Positions 26,001 through 33,383 of a stretch of 37,340 bases of DNA are shown piece after piece. The DNA lies in assembly GCA_041563475.1 (NCBI GenBank), contig JBFFMY010000026.1, positions 1 to 37,340 on the forward strand, given 5' to 3'. The notes under the pieces were generated by a model that saw nothing but the letters and a program-made list of their open reading frames with translations, was not told the origin of the DNA and made no database searches. The translations under genes were made by a program, and so were the position numbers. Origin of the DNA: CAJXZP01 sp041563475. GTDB lineage: Bacteria; Bacteroidota; Bacteroidia; Flavobacteriales_G; Salibacteraceae. Position 1 is the first letter of the stretch; each line of letters opens with the position of its first letter.

Positions 26001-26897
26001 AATGTGTTGATTCCTACTCCTTCTGGTGCGCAAGTTCCTTTAATTGAACTCGCAAGTATTCATTATGTGAGAGGACCTCAAGTGATTAAAAGTGAGGACA
26101 CTTTTTTGGTGAGTTATGTAATTTTTGATAAAAAAGAAGGACATGCGGAAGTGGATGTAGTGGAGGATGCACAGGCCATAATTAATGCCAAAATTGAATC
26201 GGGCGATTTCGTAATACCAGCAGGTGTGAGCTATCGTTTTACAGGAAATTATGAAAATCAAATTCGAGCTACAAACCGATTAATGATTGTTGTACCCATA
26301 TCATTACTCATCATTTTCCTGATTTTATATTTTCAATTCAATTCGGTAGTTACTACCTCAATGATTTTTAGTGGGTTAATAGTTGCTTTTTCGGGTGGCT
26401 TTATTATGCTATGGTTATACAGTCAACCTGGATTCTTAGATTTTTCTATGGGAGGAATTAATCTACGAGACTTATTTCAAGTGCATACAGTTAACCTAAG
26501 TGTGGCTGTTTGGGTAGGATTTATAGCGTTGTTTGGGGTAGCTACCGATGATGGCGTGTTGATGGGGACTTATTTAACACAGTTGTTCGAAAAAGAAAAA
26601 CCGGATACTATTGAAAAGGTAAGAGCTACTGTATTAATCGCGGCAACTAAAAGGGTTAGGCCTGCGGTATTAACCACTGCTACTACAATTATCGCTTTAA
26701 TACCAGTATTAACCTCCCAAGGGAAAGGCTCCGATATTATGGGACCAATGTCCATTCCCTTATTTGGTGGAATGTTGATTGAGGTAATGACAATGTTTAT
26801 TACACCTGTGCTTTTCAGTATGTGGAAAGAGAGCAGGGTTAAAAGAATAAAGCCTGAAGATGATGAAACAAAGGAATTTCAATTAATTGAGGACTAA
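23064..26897 (+). CDS. cusA: CusA/CzcA-family heavy-metal efflux RND pump
   Basis: A 1277-residue proton-driven inner-membrane pump that expels Cu(I)/Ag(I) or similar ions through the CusCBA tripartite channel. RND landmarks: N-terminal helix, YTEWAGRSPQDIEDQISYPL, TM4 GIAIAIGVMVDVGVVFTENI with the proton-relay Asp, and GVATDDGVLMGTYL late in the protein. The central porter segment LVMLATGMRAPMGIKVFGPN has two methionines close together, typical of the Cu/Ag branch. It is about 230 residues longer than E. coli CusA: the extra length is a membrane/loop insert at about residues 530-660 and a charged loop at 770-850. It leads an operon with TolC and CusB. Copper is favoured by context; Zn/Co/Cd cannot be excluded from sequence. 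Confidence 0.93.
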   Translation: MLNKIIKYFLENRLVTLLLLGTLIIWGISNAPFNWNISLIPRDPVPVDAIPDIGENQQIVYTEWAGRSPQDIEDQISYPLTTALLGIPGIKTIRSNSIFGLSSIYLIFEDDVEFYWSRTRILEKLNSLSNGLLPSEVQPALGPDATALGQVYWYTLEGRDKEGNPTGGWDPHELRTIQDFQVSYALTSVKGVSEVGTIGGFVKEYQVDIDPNAMKAANVTIVQIMQAVKKSNLDIGARTMEFNKVEYLIRSLGYIKSLSDLEESVVSVTNHVPIRIKDVAKVSYGPATRRGGLDKGGSEAVGGNVVARYGANPLEVINRVKEKITEIEGGLPSKTLADGTVSRVTIVPFYDRTGLIKETIGTLEEALSLEMLIALLVVVVLVMNLRASIMITSLLPLGVLITFIMMRQFGVDANIVALSGIAIAIGVMVDVGVVFTENIIQHMELPHNIGKRGKELLEVIYKGASEVASAVITALFTTITSFLPIFAMQAAEGKLFTPLAWTKTFAMLAALFVGLLFIPTFAHIAFSLRFDKGRMAKILNGTLIIGGFILVAFFGSWLSISLILYGVNNFLEYKWPKDKRKYVNVINVAISLFIIIYFIASVWMPLGVQNSFFFNVLFVAVTVGVILGALMLIIKYYQNLLIWSLENKWKFLTTPILVVILGLMSWQGFNTVFGFMPELVKKNGVWTDLSEAFPGIGKEFLPSLNEGSFLLMPTSMPHSGVEENVDVIRKLDRNLNSIPEIDITVGKWGRVNSALDPAPISMYENTINYLPEFKIDEDGRKMRFEVNSDNAFLLKDGSTYTYGKDKIRQISTEELVEDKDGEYFRQWREEIKSPDDIWEKILEKAKIPGLTSAPKLQPIETRLVMLATGMRAPMGIKVFGPNLETIEKVGYEFEKILKEVPSVEANAVFADRVVGKPYLEIEIDREAIGRYGLTVEDMQTVIGTAIGGMKLTTTVEGRERFPVRVRYAREFRDNSDDLKNVLIPTPSGAQVPLIELASIHYVRGPQVIKSEDTFLVSYVIFDKKEGHAEVDVVEDAQAIINAKIESGDFVIPAGVSYRFTGNYENQIRATNRLMIVVPISLLIIFLILYFQFNSVVTTSMIFSGLIVAFSGGFIMLWLYSQPGFLDFSMGGINLRDLFQVHTVNLSVAVWVGFIALFGVATDDGVLMGTYLTQLFEKEKPDTIEKVRATVLIAATKRVRPAVLTTATTIIALIPVLTSQGKGSDIMGPMSIPLFGGMLIEVMTMFITPVLFSMWKESRVKRIKPEDDETKEFQLIED

Positions 26898-26902
26898 ACT
26901 AG

Positions 26903-28201
26903 ATGAAAATGAAATGTATAGATTTAAATAAAAAATGGGTTTCTCAAAGAAGTAAATCCAGTATGGCAATCCTAATGATTGTGTTTATTGGGATTACCGT
27001 AAAAGCGCAAACAGAACTAGATAGTTACCTCTACGTAGGTGCGCAAAATAATCCAGGATTAAGGGCTAATTTCTCAAGCTATCACGCCACTCTAGAAAAG
27101 ATTCCACAAGTAGGTTCTTTGCCCAATATGAATTTGGCTTTCGGGTATTTTATTTCTCCTATTGAGACGAGAGTAGGGCCTCAGCAAGCTAAGTTGAGTG
27201 TATCTCAAATGTTTCCTTGGTTCGGTGCATTAAACCACTCAGAGGATGTATATGTTCAACGTGCTAAAGCAGATTATGAAGTGTTCGAGGAAAGTAAATC
27301 AAAGCTGTTTTTTGACATAAAATCAGTGTATTACAACATTTATTATATTGAGAAGGGCATTTCCATTACCCGGGACAATTTAGGGATATTAAGAACCTTT
27401 CAACAATTAGCTTTAACTAAAGTGGAAACCGGTAAATCATCTGTTGTGGATGAATTACGTATAGAAATGGAATTAAACGAGTTGGAGAATAAGTTGGCTT
27501 TTTTACTGGATAGTAAAATAGCTATGGAAGCAGAGTTTCATCAGTTAATTAATGATTCGCTTACAACTCCAATTCAGACCCCTGATAGTTTATGGAATGA
27601 AAGTTTACTCTTAACAAGAGAGCTAATTTTAGATAGCATCAGCGCAAATAATCACTTAATAAAACAAATTGAATATAAAATTTCTTCTTGGCAAAGTGCG
27701 GAAATTGCTTCTAAAAAAATGGGTGGGCCTGAATTGATCGTTGGTTTAGATTATTCAATTATTGGTAAAAGTGAAAATCCTAATTTAGGAAACGATAATG
27801 GGAAAGATGCAATTATGCCGATGATTGGAATATCCATACCCTTGTACCGAAAAAAATACAATTCTTTGGTTCAGGAAGCTTCGTATCATATGGAGTCATC
27901 TCAATTTGAAAAGGTGAATAAACAGAATGAACTCACTATTTTATTCGAGAAAGTGTATCGAGATTATTCGGATGCTAATCGAAGAATAGACTTGTATAAG
28001 AGACAAACAAGACTTGCAGATAAATCATTAAATATTTTATTAACCGCTTACTCAAGTGACGGCAAAAACTTTGAAGAGGTTTTGAGAATACAACGTAAAG
28101 TTTTGGACTATTCATTGGAGTTAGATAAGGCGAGAGCAGATAAACATGTAGCGGTGGCTTTTCTTGAGTATTTAATGGGAAGTAAAGTATTAATAGGATA
28201 G
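26903..28201 (+). CDS. cusC: TolC-family outer-membrane efflux protein
   Basis: A 432-residue outer-membrane channel component. The signal peptide ends near ITVKAQ (about residue 36). The body is mainly long helices with two TolC-like repeats (KLSVSQMFPWFG ... and MIGISIPLYRKK ...), the usual positions of the beta segments. It starts 5 nt after cusA and precedes cusB, so it is the exit duct of this system. The CusC symbol reflects operon position. Confidence 0.9.
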   Translation: MKMKCIDLNKKWVSQRSKSSMAILMIVFIGITVKAQTELDSYLYVGAQNNPGLRANFSSYHATLEKIPQVGSLPNMNLAFGYFISPIETRVGPQQAKLSVSQMFPWFGALNHSEDVYVQRAKADYEVFEESKSKLFFDIKSVYYNIYYIEKGISITRDNLGILRTFQQLALTKVETGKSSVVDELRIEMELNELENKLAFLLDSKIAMEAEFHQLINDSLTTPIQTPDSLWNESLLLTRELILDSISANNHLIKQIEYKISSWQSAEIASKKMGGPELIVGLDYSIIGKSENPNLGNDNGKDAIMPMIGISIPLYRKKYNSLVQEASYHMESSQFEKVNKQNELTILFEKVYRDYSDANRRIDLYKRQTRLADKSLNILLTAYSSDGKNFEEVLRIQRKVLDYSLELDKARADKHVAVAFLEYLMGSKVLIG

Positions 28202-28277
28202 AGGTAGTAAAAATAGGTTGAACACGTGAAAAAAGTCAAGAAGGTATTTGGCTTGTAAGCACAATGATTTTAACGAG

Positions 28278-29570
28278 ATGAAAAAAGTAATAAATAACAA
28301 ATGGGTTTTGATATTGATAGTTCTAGGAATTGGAATAGTTATCGGAAAATTTATGTTTCGAGGCAATTCTCTTACAAATGAAACGAAAGAGAATATGCAT
28401 GAAAATGTGGAAAATGAAAAGGGTATTTGGACGTGTTCAATGCATCCTCAAATTCAAAATGATGGACCAGGTAATTGTCCTATTTGTGGAATGACATTGG
28501 TTCCTGTAGAAACAGGTAAAGGCCATCAGGATGCGAATCCTAATGAAGTACCCATGTCAGATGAGGCAATGGCTTTAGCAGAAATTCAAACCTACATTGT
28601 ACGCAAAGAACGTCCAGAAAAGGAATTGCATTTTTTAGGGAAGGTAAAAGCGGATGAACGATTAATGTACTCACAAACCGCTCATTTACCTGGGCGTATA
28701 GAAAAATTGCATATCAATTTTACAGGTGAGAAAGTACACATTGGACAAAAATTAGCATCCGTTTATTCTCCTGAATTAGTAGTTGCACAAAGGGAGCTAC
28801 TAGAAGTTCTTAAAGACCAAAATACCAATCCGGATTTAGTGCAAGCAACGCGCGAAAAATTGCGTCAATGGAAATTAACGGATAAGCAAATCTCGGAGAT
28901 TGAAAAATCAGGAGTGGTAAAGCAGGATATGGATATTCTGTCTAATTATAACGGTTATGTGATGAATCTAAAAATTTCTGAGGGAGACTATATAAAGGAA
29001 GGAGAAGTGCTTTTTGAAATCACAGATTTACGTAAAGTATGGGTGTTATTTGAAGCGTATGAAAATGACCTACCTTGGGTTAAAATTGGAGATCATTTGA
29101 ATATTGATTTCAAATCCATTCCTGGAAAAGAATTCAAGGGAAGGGTATCGTTTATTGACCCATTTATCAACCCACAGACTAGAGTAGCATATGTACGTGT
29201 TGAAATGGATAATAGTAAAGGCTTATTTAAGCCAGAAATGTTTGCAAATGGTGTGATGTTGTCCAATTTGCAGGGTAGCGAGAATGTAATTCTTGTACCT
29301 AAATCAGCGGTATTATGGACGGGAAAACGCGCAGTGGTTTATGTAAAAATACCCGAAAGGCCTCACAACACATTTATTTACCGAGAGGTGGTGTTAGGAG
29401 AAGAATCAGGAGATTATTACATTATTACTTCAGGTTTAGTGGCTGGAGAGGAAATAGCTTCGAATGGAGTATTTAAAATTGATGCTTCAGCTCAGTTATC
29501 AGGTAAAAAAAGTATGATGAGTCCGGATAGAGGTACTGAAATGACTGGACACGAAGGCATGGAAATGTAG
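28278..29570 (+). CDS. cusB: CusB-type periplasmic adaptor with N-terminal metal finger
   Basis: A 430-residue membrane-fusion protein linking the pump and the outer channel. After an N-terminal membrane anchor (residues 9-27) comes a heavy-metal-binding domain, WTCSMHPQIQ ... GNCPICGM (Cys53, His56, Cys67, Cys70, Met72), then the lipoyl/barrel-sandwich, hairpin and beta-barrel domains (GRIEKLHINFTGEKVHIGQKL; ISEGDYIKEGEVLFEI; ALL FINPQTRVAYVRVE). The C-terminus is Met/His-rich (EMTGHEGMEM). The ATG at 28278 is preferred; an upstream TTG frame is not convincing. The finger resembles the tiny lipoprotein at 32186, which suggests metal transfer between them. Confidence 0.9.
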   Translation: MKKVINNKWVLILIVLGIGIVIGKFMFRGNSLTNETKENMHENVENEKGIWTCSMHPQIQNDGPGNCPICGMTLVPVETGKGHQDANPNEVPMSDEAMALAEIQTYIVRKERPEKELHFLGKVKADERLMYSQTAHLPGRIEKLHINFTGEKVHIGQKLASVYSPELVVAQRELLEVLKDQNTNPDLVQATREKLRQWKLTDKQISEIEKSGVVKQDMDILSNYNGYVMNLKISEGDYIKEGEVLFEITDLRKVWVLFEAYENDLPWVKIGDHLNIDFKSIPGKEFKGRVSFIDPFINPQTRVAYVRVEMDNSKGLFKPEMFANGVMLSNLQGSENVILVPKSAVLWTGKRAVVYVKIPERPHNTFIYREVVLGEESGDYYIITSGLVAGEEIASNGVFKIDASAQLSGKKSMMSPDRGTEMTGHEGMEM

Positions 29571-29618
29571 CAAGTAAATCTTTATTTTTTTATTTCTGTA
29601 AAGTTGTATATTAGCCAC

Positions 29619-30029
29619 GTGAAAACAATAATGTTTAACATTTCTTCAATTTTAATAGGCGTTTTAGTCCTATTAAATTCATTTGGGTTTACCGTTTCTA
29701 CTCATTTCTGTGGGGGCGAAAAGGTTAAATCGGCTATTGGTTTGACAAAAATTGATTTGTCATGCGGAATGAAGAAAGAGAAAGAAAATTGCCCACAACA
29801 AGATGAATTGCATTCTTCGTGCTGTGTAAATGTTTTCGATTACCATAATCTTGATGAAACGGTAAAAAAGGATGTTGTAGAACTAAAAAAGATCACCTTT
29901 TTTACGCCTATTTTACCCATTATAAAAGCTGCTTTTACAACCCAACAGGTTTGTAATGTTAATCACCTCTTTTCTCCTCCCTTATTGGTCAAGGATTACA
30001 CAATTTCCTTGTGCTCCTATTTGATTTGA
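29619..30029 (+). CDS. HYC_CC_PP-type small secreted protein, copy 2
   Basis: About 136 residues from a GTG at 29619, which supplies a lysine before the hydrophobic signal segment; an ATG at 29631 is the alternative. After the signal peptide it reads STHFCGG (HFC in place of HYC), then LSCGMKKEKENC, a vicinal pair SSCCVNV, and LFSPPLLVKDY near the end, with the same final aromatic-Leu-Ile as copy 1. It is a diverged paralogue placed on the other side of the efflux operon. It is probably a metal-responsive envelope protein. Variant -7 element TATATTAG at 29607-29614. Confidence 0.75.
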   Translation: MKTIMFNISSILIGVLVLLNSFGFTVSTHFCGGEKVKSAIGLTKIDLSCGMKKEKENCPQQDELHSSCCVNVFDYHNLDETVKKDVVELKKITFFTPILPIIKAAFTTQQVCNVNHLFSPPLLVKDYTISLCSYLI

Positions 30030-30118
30030 TACCCTTGATTGTACGAGTATAACTTTACATCGTTTTCTTAATCTATTTCAAAGGAAATAGGTAAATATCA
30101 ATCAAAAAATCAAATTAT

Positions 30119-32176
30119 ATGAAATCATTATACAAGTTAATTATAGTAAGTATTGCATTAGCTCTATCTTATGGAAGTGCTTTTAGTCAATGTTCCACAG
30201 GTGAAGTTTCTGTAGAATTAATTGTTTCAACGGATCAGTATGGGTACGAAGGATATTGGGAAATAGTCCCAACTGGAAATAACTGTGGTGTAGGAACAAT
30301 AGCGTCAGGAGGAAATTCTTCCGTTGGATGCACTGGAGCAGGTGCTCAAAGCCAAATACCTGGAGGTTATGGTAATAATCAAACCATAAACGAGGGGCCT
30401 TGGTGTTTGGTCGAAGGGGTTTCCTATGATATTATTTATGTGGATGACTATGCAGATGGTGGTTTTGAATTTGAAGTAACTGTTAATGGCTATGCTATTG
30501 AGAGCTTTGATGCGGTAACAGGTGGATTATTGAAATTTACATTTGTGGCTAATGAACCTTTTATGTACGATGTTGGAATTTATTCTATGTCCTCACCAAA
30601 TGTTTATGACTATGTTGGTGTAAAAAACATTTCTGGAGTTTATTTCAATTACGGAAGTGCTACAATTACAAGTGTTGATATCAATTACCAAATTGATAGT
30701 GATCCTATTCAGACTATGTCACTTACTGGTTTAAATGTTCAAAACTTCGAAGCTGCGTCATTTACCCATAACATCCCATGGAACGCTGCTGTTGGGAATC
30801 ATTTAATTAAAATATGGCCAACCAATGTTAATGGTAATCCCGATATGAATGTGACCAATGACCTACTGCAATTAAGTGTTGAAATTGGTCAAGGAATACC
30901 AAATATTATCGATAGTTACGTAAATGCGTATACTAAAACGGAGGAAATTGTGAATTCTTCAAATTCGGTAACAACACCAACGGATTTAGATTTTCACCCC
31001 ATTTTGTCTAAAAACCAATTGTGGGTGGTAAATAAAAAAACGGAGAATACTGGTGGTAGCACTGTGATAATTGATAATCCTGGAGAGTCTAATCAGCAGT
31101 CAATTGTTAAGTCAGATGGAAACGCATGGCATTTTATGTCATTGCCTACCGGAATTGCATTTAGCAAGAATGGCAACTTTGGTACTTCTCCAGGGGTTTT
31201 TGACGCAAACCATAACGGTGGTCAACCTTTTACAGGTCCATCCCTTTGGTCAGGAGATTTATCCATTTATGCTGAACCTTCGGGGGGTAATGGAAGTCAT
31301 CTTGATATGTTACATGCAAGTCCTTATTCTCAAGGAATTGCAAGCGAAACAGATAATGTTTTTTGGGTTTTTGATGGCTACAACAATGATATCGTAAGAT
31401 ATGATTTTGTTAACGACCATGGGCCCGGAAATAGTTTTCATGGAGATGCAAAAATTAGACGCTATAAAGATTTTAGCGTTTCAAAAGACCCCAACAATAA
31501 AGTAGTTAGTCATTTGGTAGTTGATGATACTTGGGTTTATGTTGTAGATTATGGAAATCAAAAGGTATTTAGAATTAAATTAAACTCTGGTAATATTGGA
31601 GGAACTCCCGCTTTTGGGCCTTTTGAATCTGTTGTTGAATATACTTACATAACCGGATATGTTACTGAAGACTTGGTTGTAGATGGACTTTTAGAGCCAG
31701 CTGGAATTGATGTAATTGATGACCGTATGTTGGTTAGTGATTATGCAACCGGAGAAATTATTGTGTATGATATCACCGCAGCACCAGCCGTTGAAATCGG
31801 CAGAATAGGGACATCTGCTCAGGGAATTATGGGGATTAAAATTGGACCTGATGGAAGAATCTGGTATGTTGATTATGATGCAAATACCGTAAACGTGGTA
31901 AATATTGCACCACTAGGTATTGAGGATCATGAGATTTTTTCAACGGTTGAAATCTTCCCAAATCCATCTACTGAAAAATTCACTATTCAGCTAAACAACT
32001 CTTCTACAAACGTTCATGTTTCTGTAGTTAGCGTAACTGGTAATGCGGTGTATTCGAATGATTTAACATCAAATAGACTAGAGGTTCGAACGCAAAATTG
32101 GGCAAATGGAGTTTATAATGTTAAAATCTCAAATGGAACCGAGTATTTCACAAAAAGCATCATAGTGAACCATTAA
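30119..32176 (+). CDS. T9SS-exported beta-propeller-like protein
   Basis: A 685-residue secreted protein. The signal peptide ends at GSAFSQ (residue 23). An N-terminal disulfide-rich beta domain follows (CSTGEVSVELI ... NNCGVG ... SVGCTGAG ... GPWCLVEG), then a CARDB-like segment to about residue 255. About 300 residues of repeated short strands come next (DVIDDRMLVSDYATGEIIVYDI; IKIGPDGRIWYVDY), typical of an NHL-type propeller. The final 75 residues are a T9SS type A sorting domain (EIFPNPSTEKFTIQL ... NGVYNVKI ... KSIIVNH). The middle is rich in histidine and asparagine. I do not recognise a named family. It is the first gene after the second HYC gene and 9 nt before the metal-finger lipoprotein, so it belongs to the copper cluster. 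Confidence 0.82.
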   Translation: MKSLYKLIIVSIALALSYGSAFSQCSTGEVSVELIVSTDQYGYEGYWEIVPTGNNCGVGTIASGGNSSVGCTGAGAQSQIPGGYGNNQTINEGPWCLVEGVSYDIIYVDDYADGGFEFEVTVNGYAIESFDAVTGGLLKFTFVANEPFMYDVGIYSMSSPNVYDYVGVKNISGVYFNYGSATITSVDINYQIDSDPIQTMSLTGLNVQNFEAASFTHNIPWNAAVGNHLIKIWPTNVNGNPDMNVTNDLLQLSVEIGQGIPNIIDSYVNAYTKTEEIVNSSNSVTTPTDLDFHPILSKNQLWVVNKKTENTGGSTVIIDNPGESNQQSIVKSDGNAWHFMSLPTGIAFSKNGNFGTSPGVFDANHNGGQPFTGPSLWSGDLSIYAEPSGGNGSHLDMLHASPYSQGIASETDNVFWVFDGYNNDIVRYDFVNDHGPGNSFHGDAKIRRYKDFSVSKDPNNKVVSHLVVDDTWVYVVDYGNQKVFRIKLNSGNIGGTPAFGPFESVVEYTYITGYVTEDLVVDGLLEPAGIDVIDDRMLVSDYATGEIIVYDITAAPAVEIGRIGTSAQGIMGIKIGPDGRIWYVDYDANTVNVVNIAPLGIEDHEIFSTVEIFPNPSTEKFTIQLNNSSTNVHVSVVSVTGNAVYSNDLTSNRLEVRTQNWANGVYNVKISNGTEYFTKSIIVNH

Positions 32177-32185
32177 AATCGAATT

Positions 32186-32383
32186 ATGAAAATGTATTTC
32201 TATTTACTTTTTAGTATTTCTTTAGTTGTTTTCTGTTTCACGTCTTGTGATGGGAGTTCAGAATCATCAAATAATGAAGAAGTAATCGCAGAATATTATT
32301 GTCCAATGAAATGTCAAATGGATACCACCTATTCACATGCAGGGTCATGCCCAGTTTGTGGAATGGATTTAATCGAAAAATAA
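32186..32383 (+). CDS. Minimal heavy-metal-binding lipoprotein
   Basis: Only 65 residues: a lipoprotein signal peptide with lipobox CFTSC (Cys21), a Ser/Asn/Glu linker, and one heavy-metal-binding finger YYCPMKCQMD ... GSCPVCGMDL. The Cys, Met and His spacing is that of the finger at the front of CusB and of copper-ATPases. It should be anchored in the outer membrane facing the periplasm or the outside, and bind Cu(I). It is co-transcribed with the propeller and MbnP genes. A copper relay role is inference. Confidence 0.85.
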   Translation: MKMYFYLLFSISLVVFCFTSCDGSSESSNNEEVIAEYYCPMKCQMDTTYSHAGSCPVCGMDLIEK

Positions 32384-32415
32384 CGTAGTAATTAATAAAT
32401 CAAAAATCAAATAAA

Positions 32416-33378
32416 ATGAAAAAAATAGTACTATTAATGTTGACAATCTTCTCGGTTTCAACATTTGCACAAACAGATGTTTACTTGAATATCAATCACT
32501 TTTTAGGGAGTTCAGCATTTGCATTAAATCAAGTAGCCTCCAATGACTTGGGTGAAGAATTTAAAGTTTCTAGACTCGAATATTATGTTTCTCAAATCAC
32601 TTTAGTGCATGATGGAGGTATAGAAACAGTTGTCCCAAACACATGGATTTTAGTGAACGCAACCCAGAATGTAAGTCAGTTATTGGGTAATTTTAGTATA
32701 ACCAATTTGGAAGCTGTAAAATTTGGTTTAGGAGTGGAAAATGCGGTGAATCATCTCGATCCCTCAACGTATTCTATTCTTCATCCACTAGGTCCAAAAT
32801 CTCCTTCAATGCATTGGGGTTGGTCTGCAGGATACCGCTTTTTAGCATTGGAAGGTAAAACGGGTTCAAGCTTTAATTTAACATATGAAATTCACGCCCT
32901 TGGGGATGTAAATTACGCGATTGTTAATTTACCAACCACTGGAGAACCATCAGGTTCCGATTTGAATATTAATATTGATGCAGATTACGAAATGATTTTA
33001 AAAGGCATAAGTGTGGCATCAGGCCCTATATCCCATGGGGAAACGGGAATATCTGCAACTTCCTTGGTAAATTGTAATAAATATGTTTTTTCTATTGCTC
33101 CTGCAGCTCCAAATGGAATTGCTGATTTTGGTAAACAAATAGAAATGGATGTGTACCCTAACCCGTCAAAGGGAATTGTAAATGTTCGTTATGACCAAAC
33201 TATTTCTGGAAATGTAGAAATAACAGTATTAGATGTTAGAGGTCAATTGGTTGCGAAAAAAAGTGTAAGTAATTCGGATGACGCATTTATTTCAATTTCT
33301 ACTAATGGACTCTACATGGTTAACTTAATTGTTGATGGAGAAGTTATGGCCAGTAAGCGAGTTGTAATTTCAAACTAA
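32416..33378 (+). CDS. mbnP: MbnP-family copper-binding protein with T9SS domain
   Basis: A 320-residue secreted copper protein. The signal peptide ends around STFAQ (residue 19). The MbnP domain spans about 20-230: LNINHFLGSSAFALNQ with His28, LEYYVSQITLV, HPLGPKSPSMHWGWSAGYRFL with His133, Trp134 and Trp136, and YEIHALGD with His160. In MbnP, MopE and CorA, copper is held by histidines and a kynurenine made from tryptophan. Here the WGW pair is the obvious candidate, by inference. Residues about 245-320 are a T9SS type A sorting domain (MDVYPNPSKGIVNVRY ... GLYMVNL ... KRVVISN), so the protein is exported to the cell surface or medium. It is followed by two MbnH-type genes, 5 and then 15 nt apart. 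Confidence 0.85.
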   Translation: MKKIVLLMLTIFSVSTFAQTDVYLNINHFLGSSAFALNQVASNDLGEEFKVSRLEYYVSQITLVHDGGIETVVPNTWILVNATQNVSQLLGNFSITNLEAVKFGLGVENAVNHLDPSTYSILHPLGPKSPSMHWGWSAGYRFLALEGKTGSSFNLTYEIHALGDVNYAIVNLPTTGEPSGSDLNINIDADYEMILKGISVASGPISHGETGISATSLVNCNKYVFSIAPAAPNGIADFGKQIEMDVYPNPSKGIVNVRYDQTISGNVEITVLDVRGQLVAKKSVSNSDDAFISISTNGLYMVNLIVDGEVMASKRVVISN

Positions 33379-33383
33379 TTCAG

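Noticed and set aside
30050..30057. TAACTTTA as a -7 element for the T9SS propeller gene
   Set aside because: One mismatch at the key final G and no TTG at 19 nt; kept only as a weak possibility.
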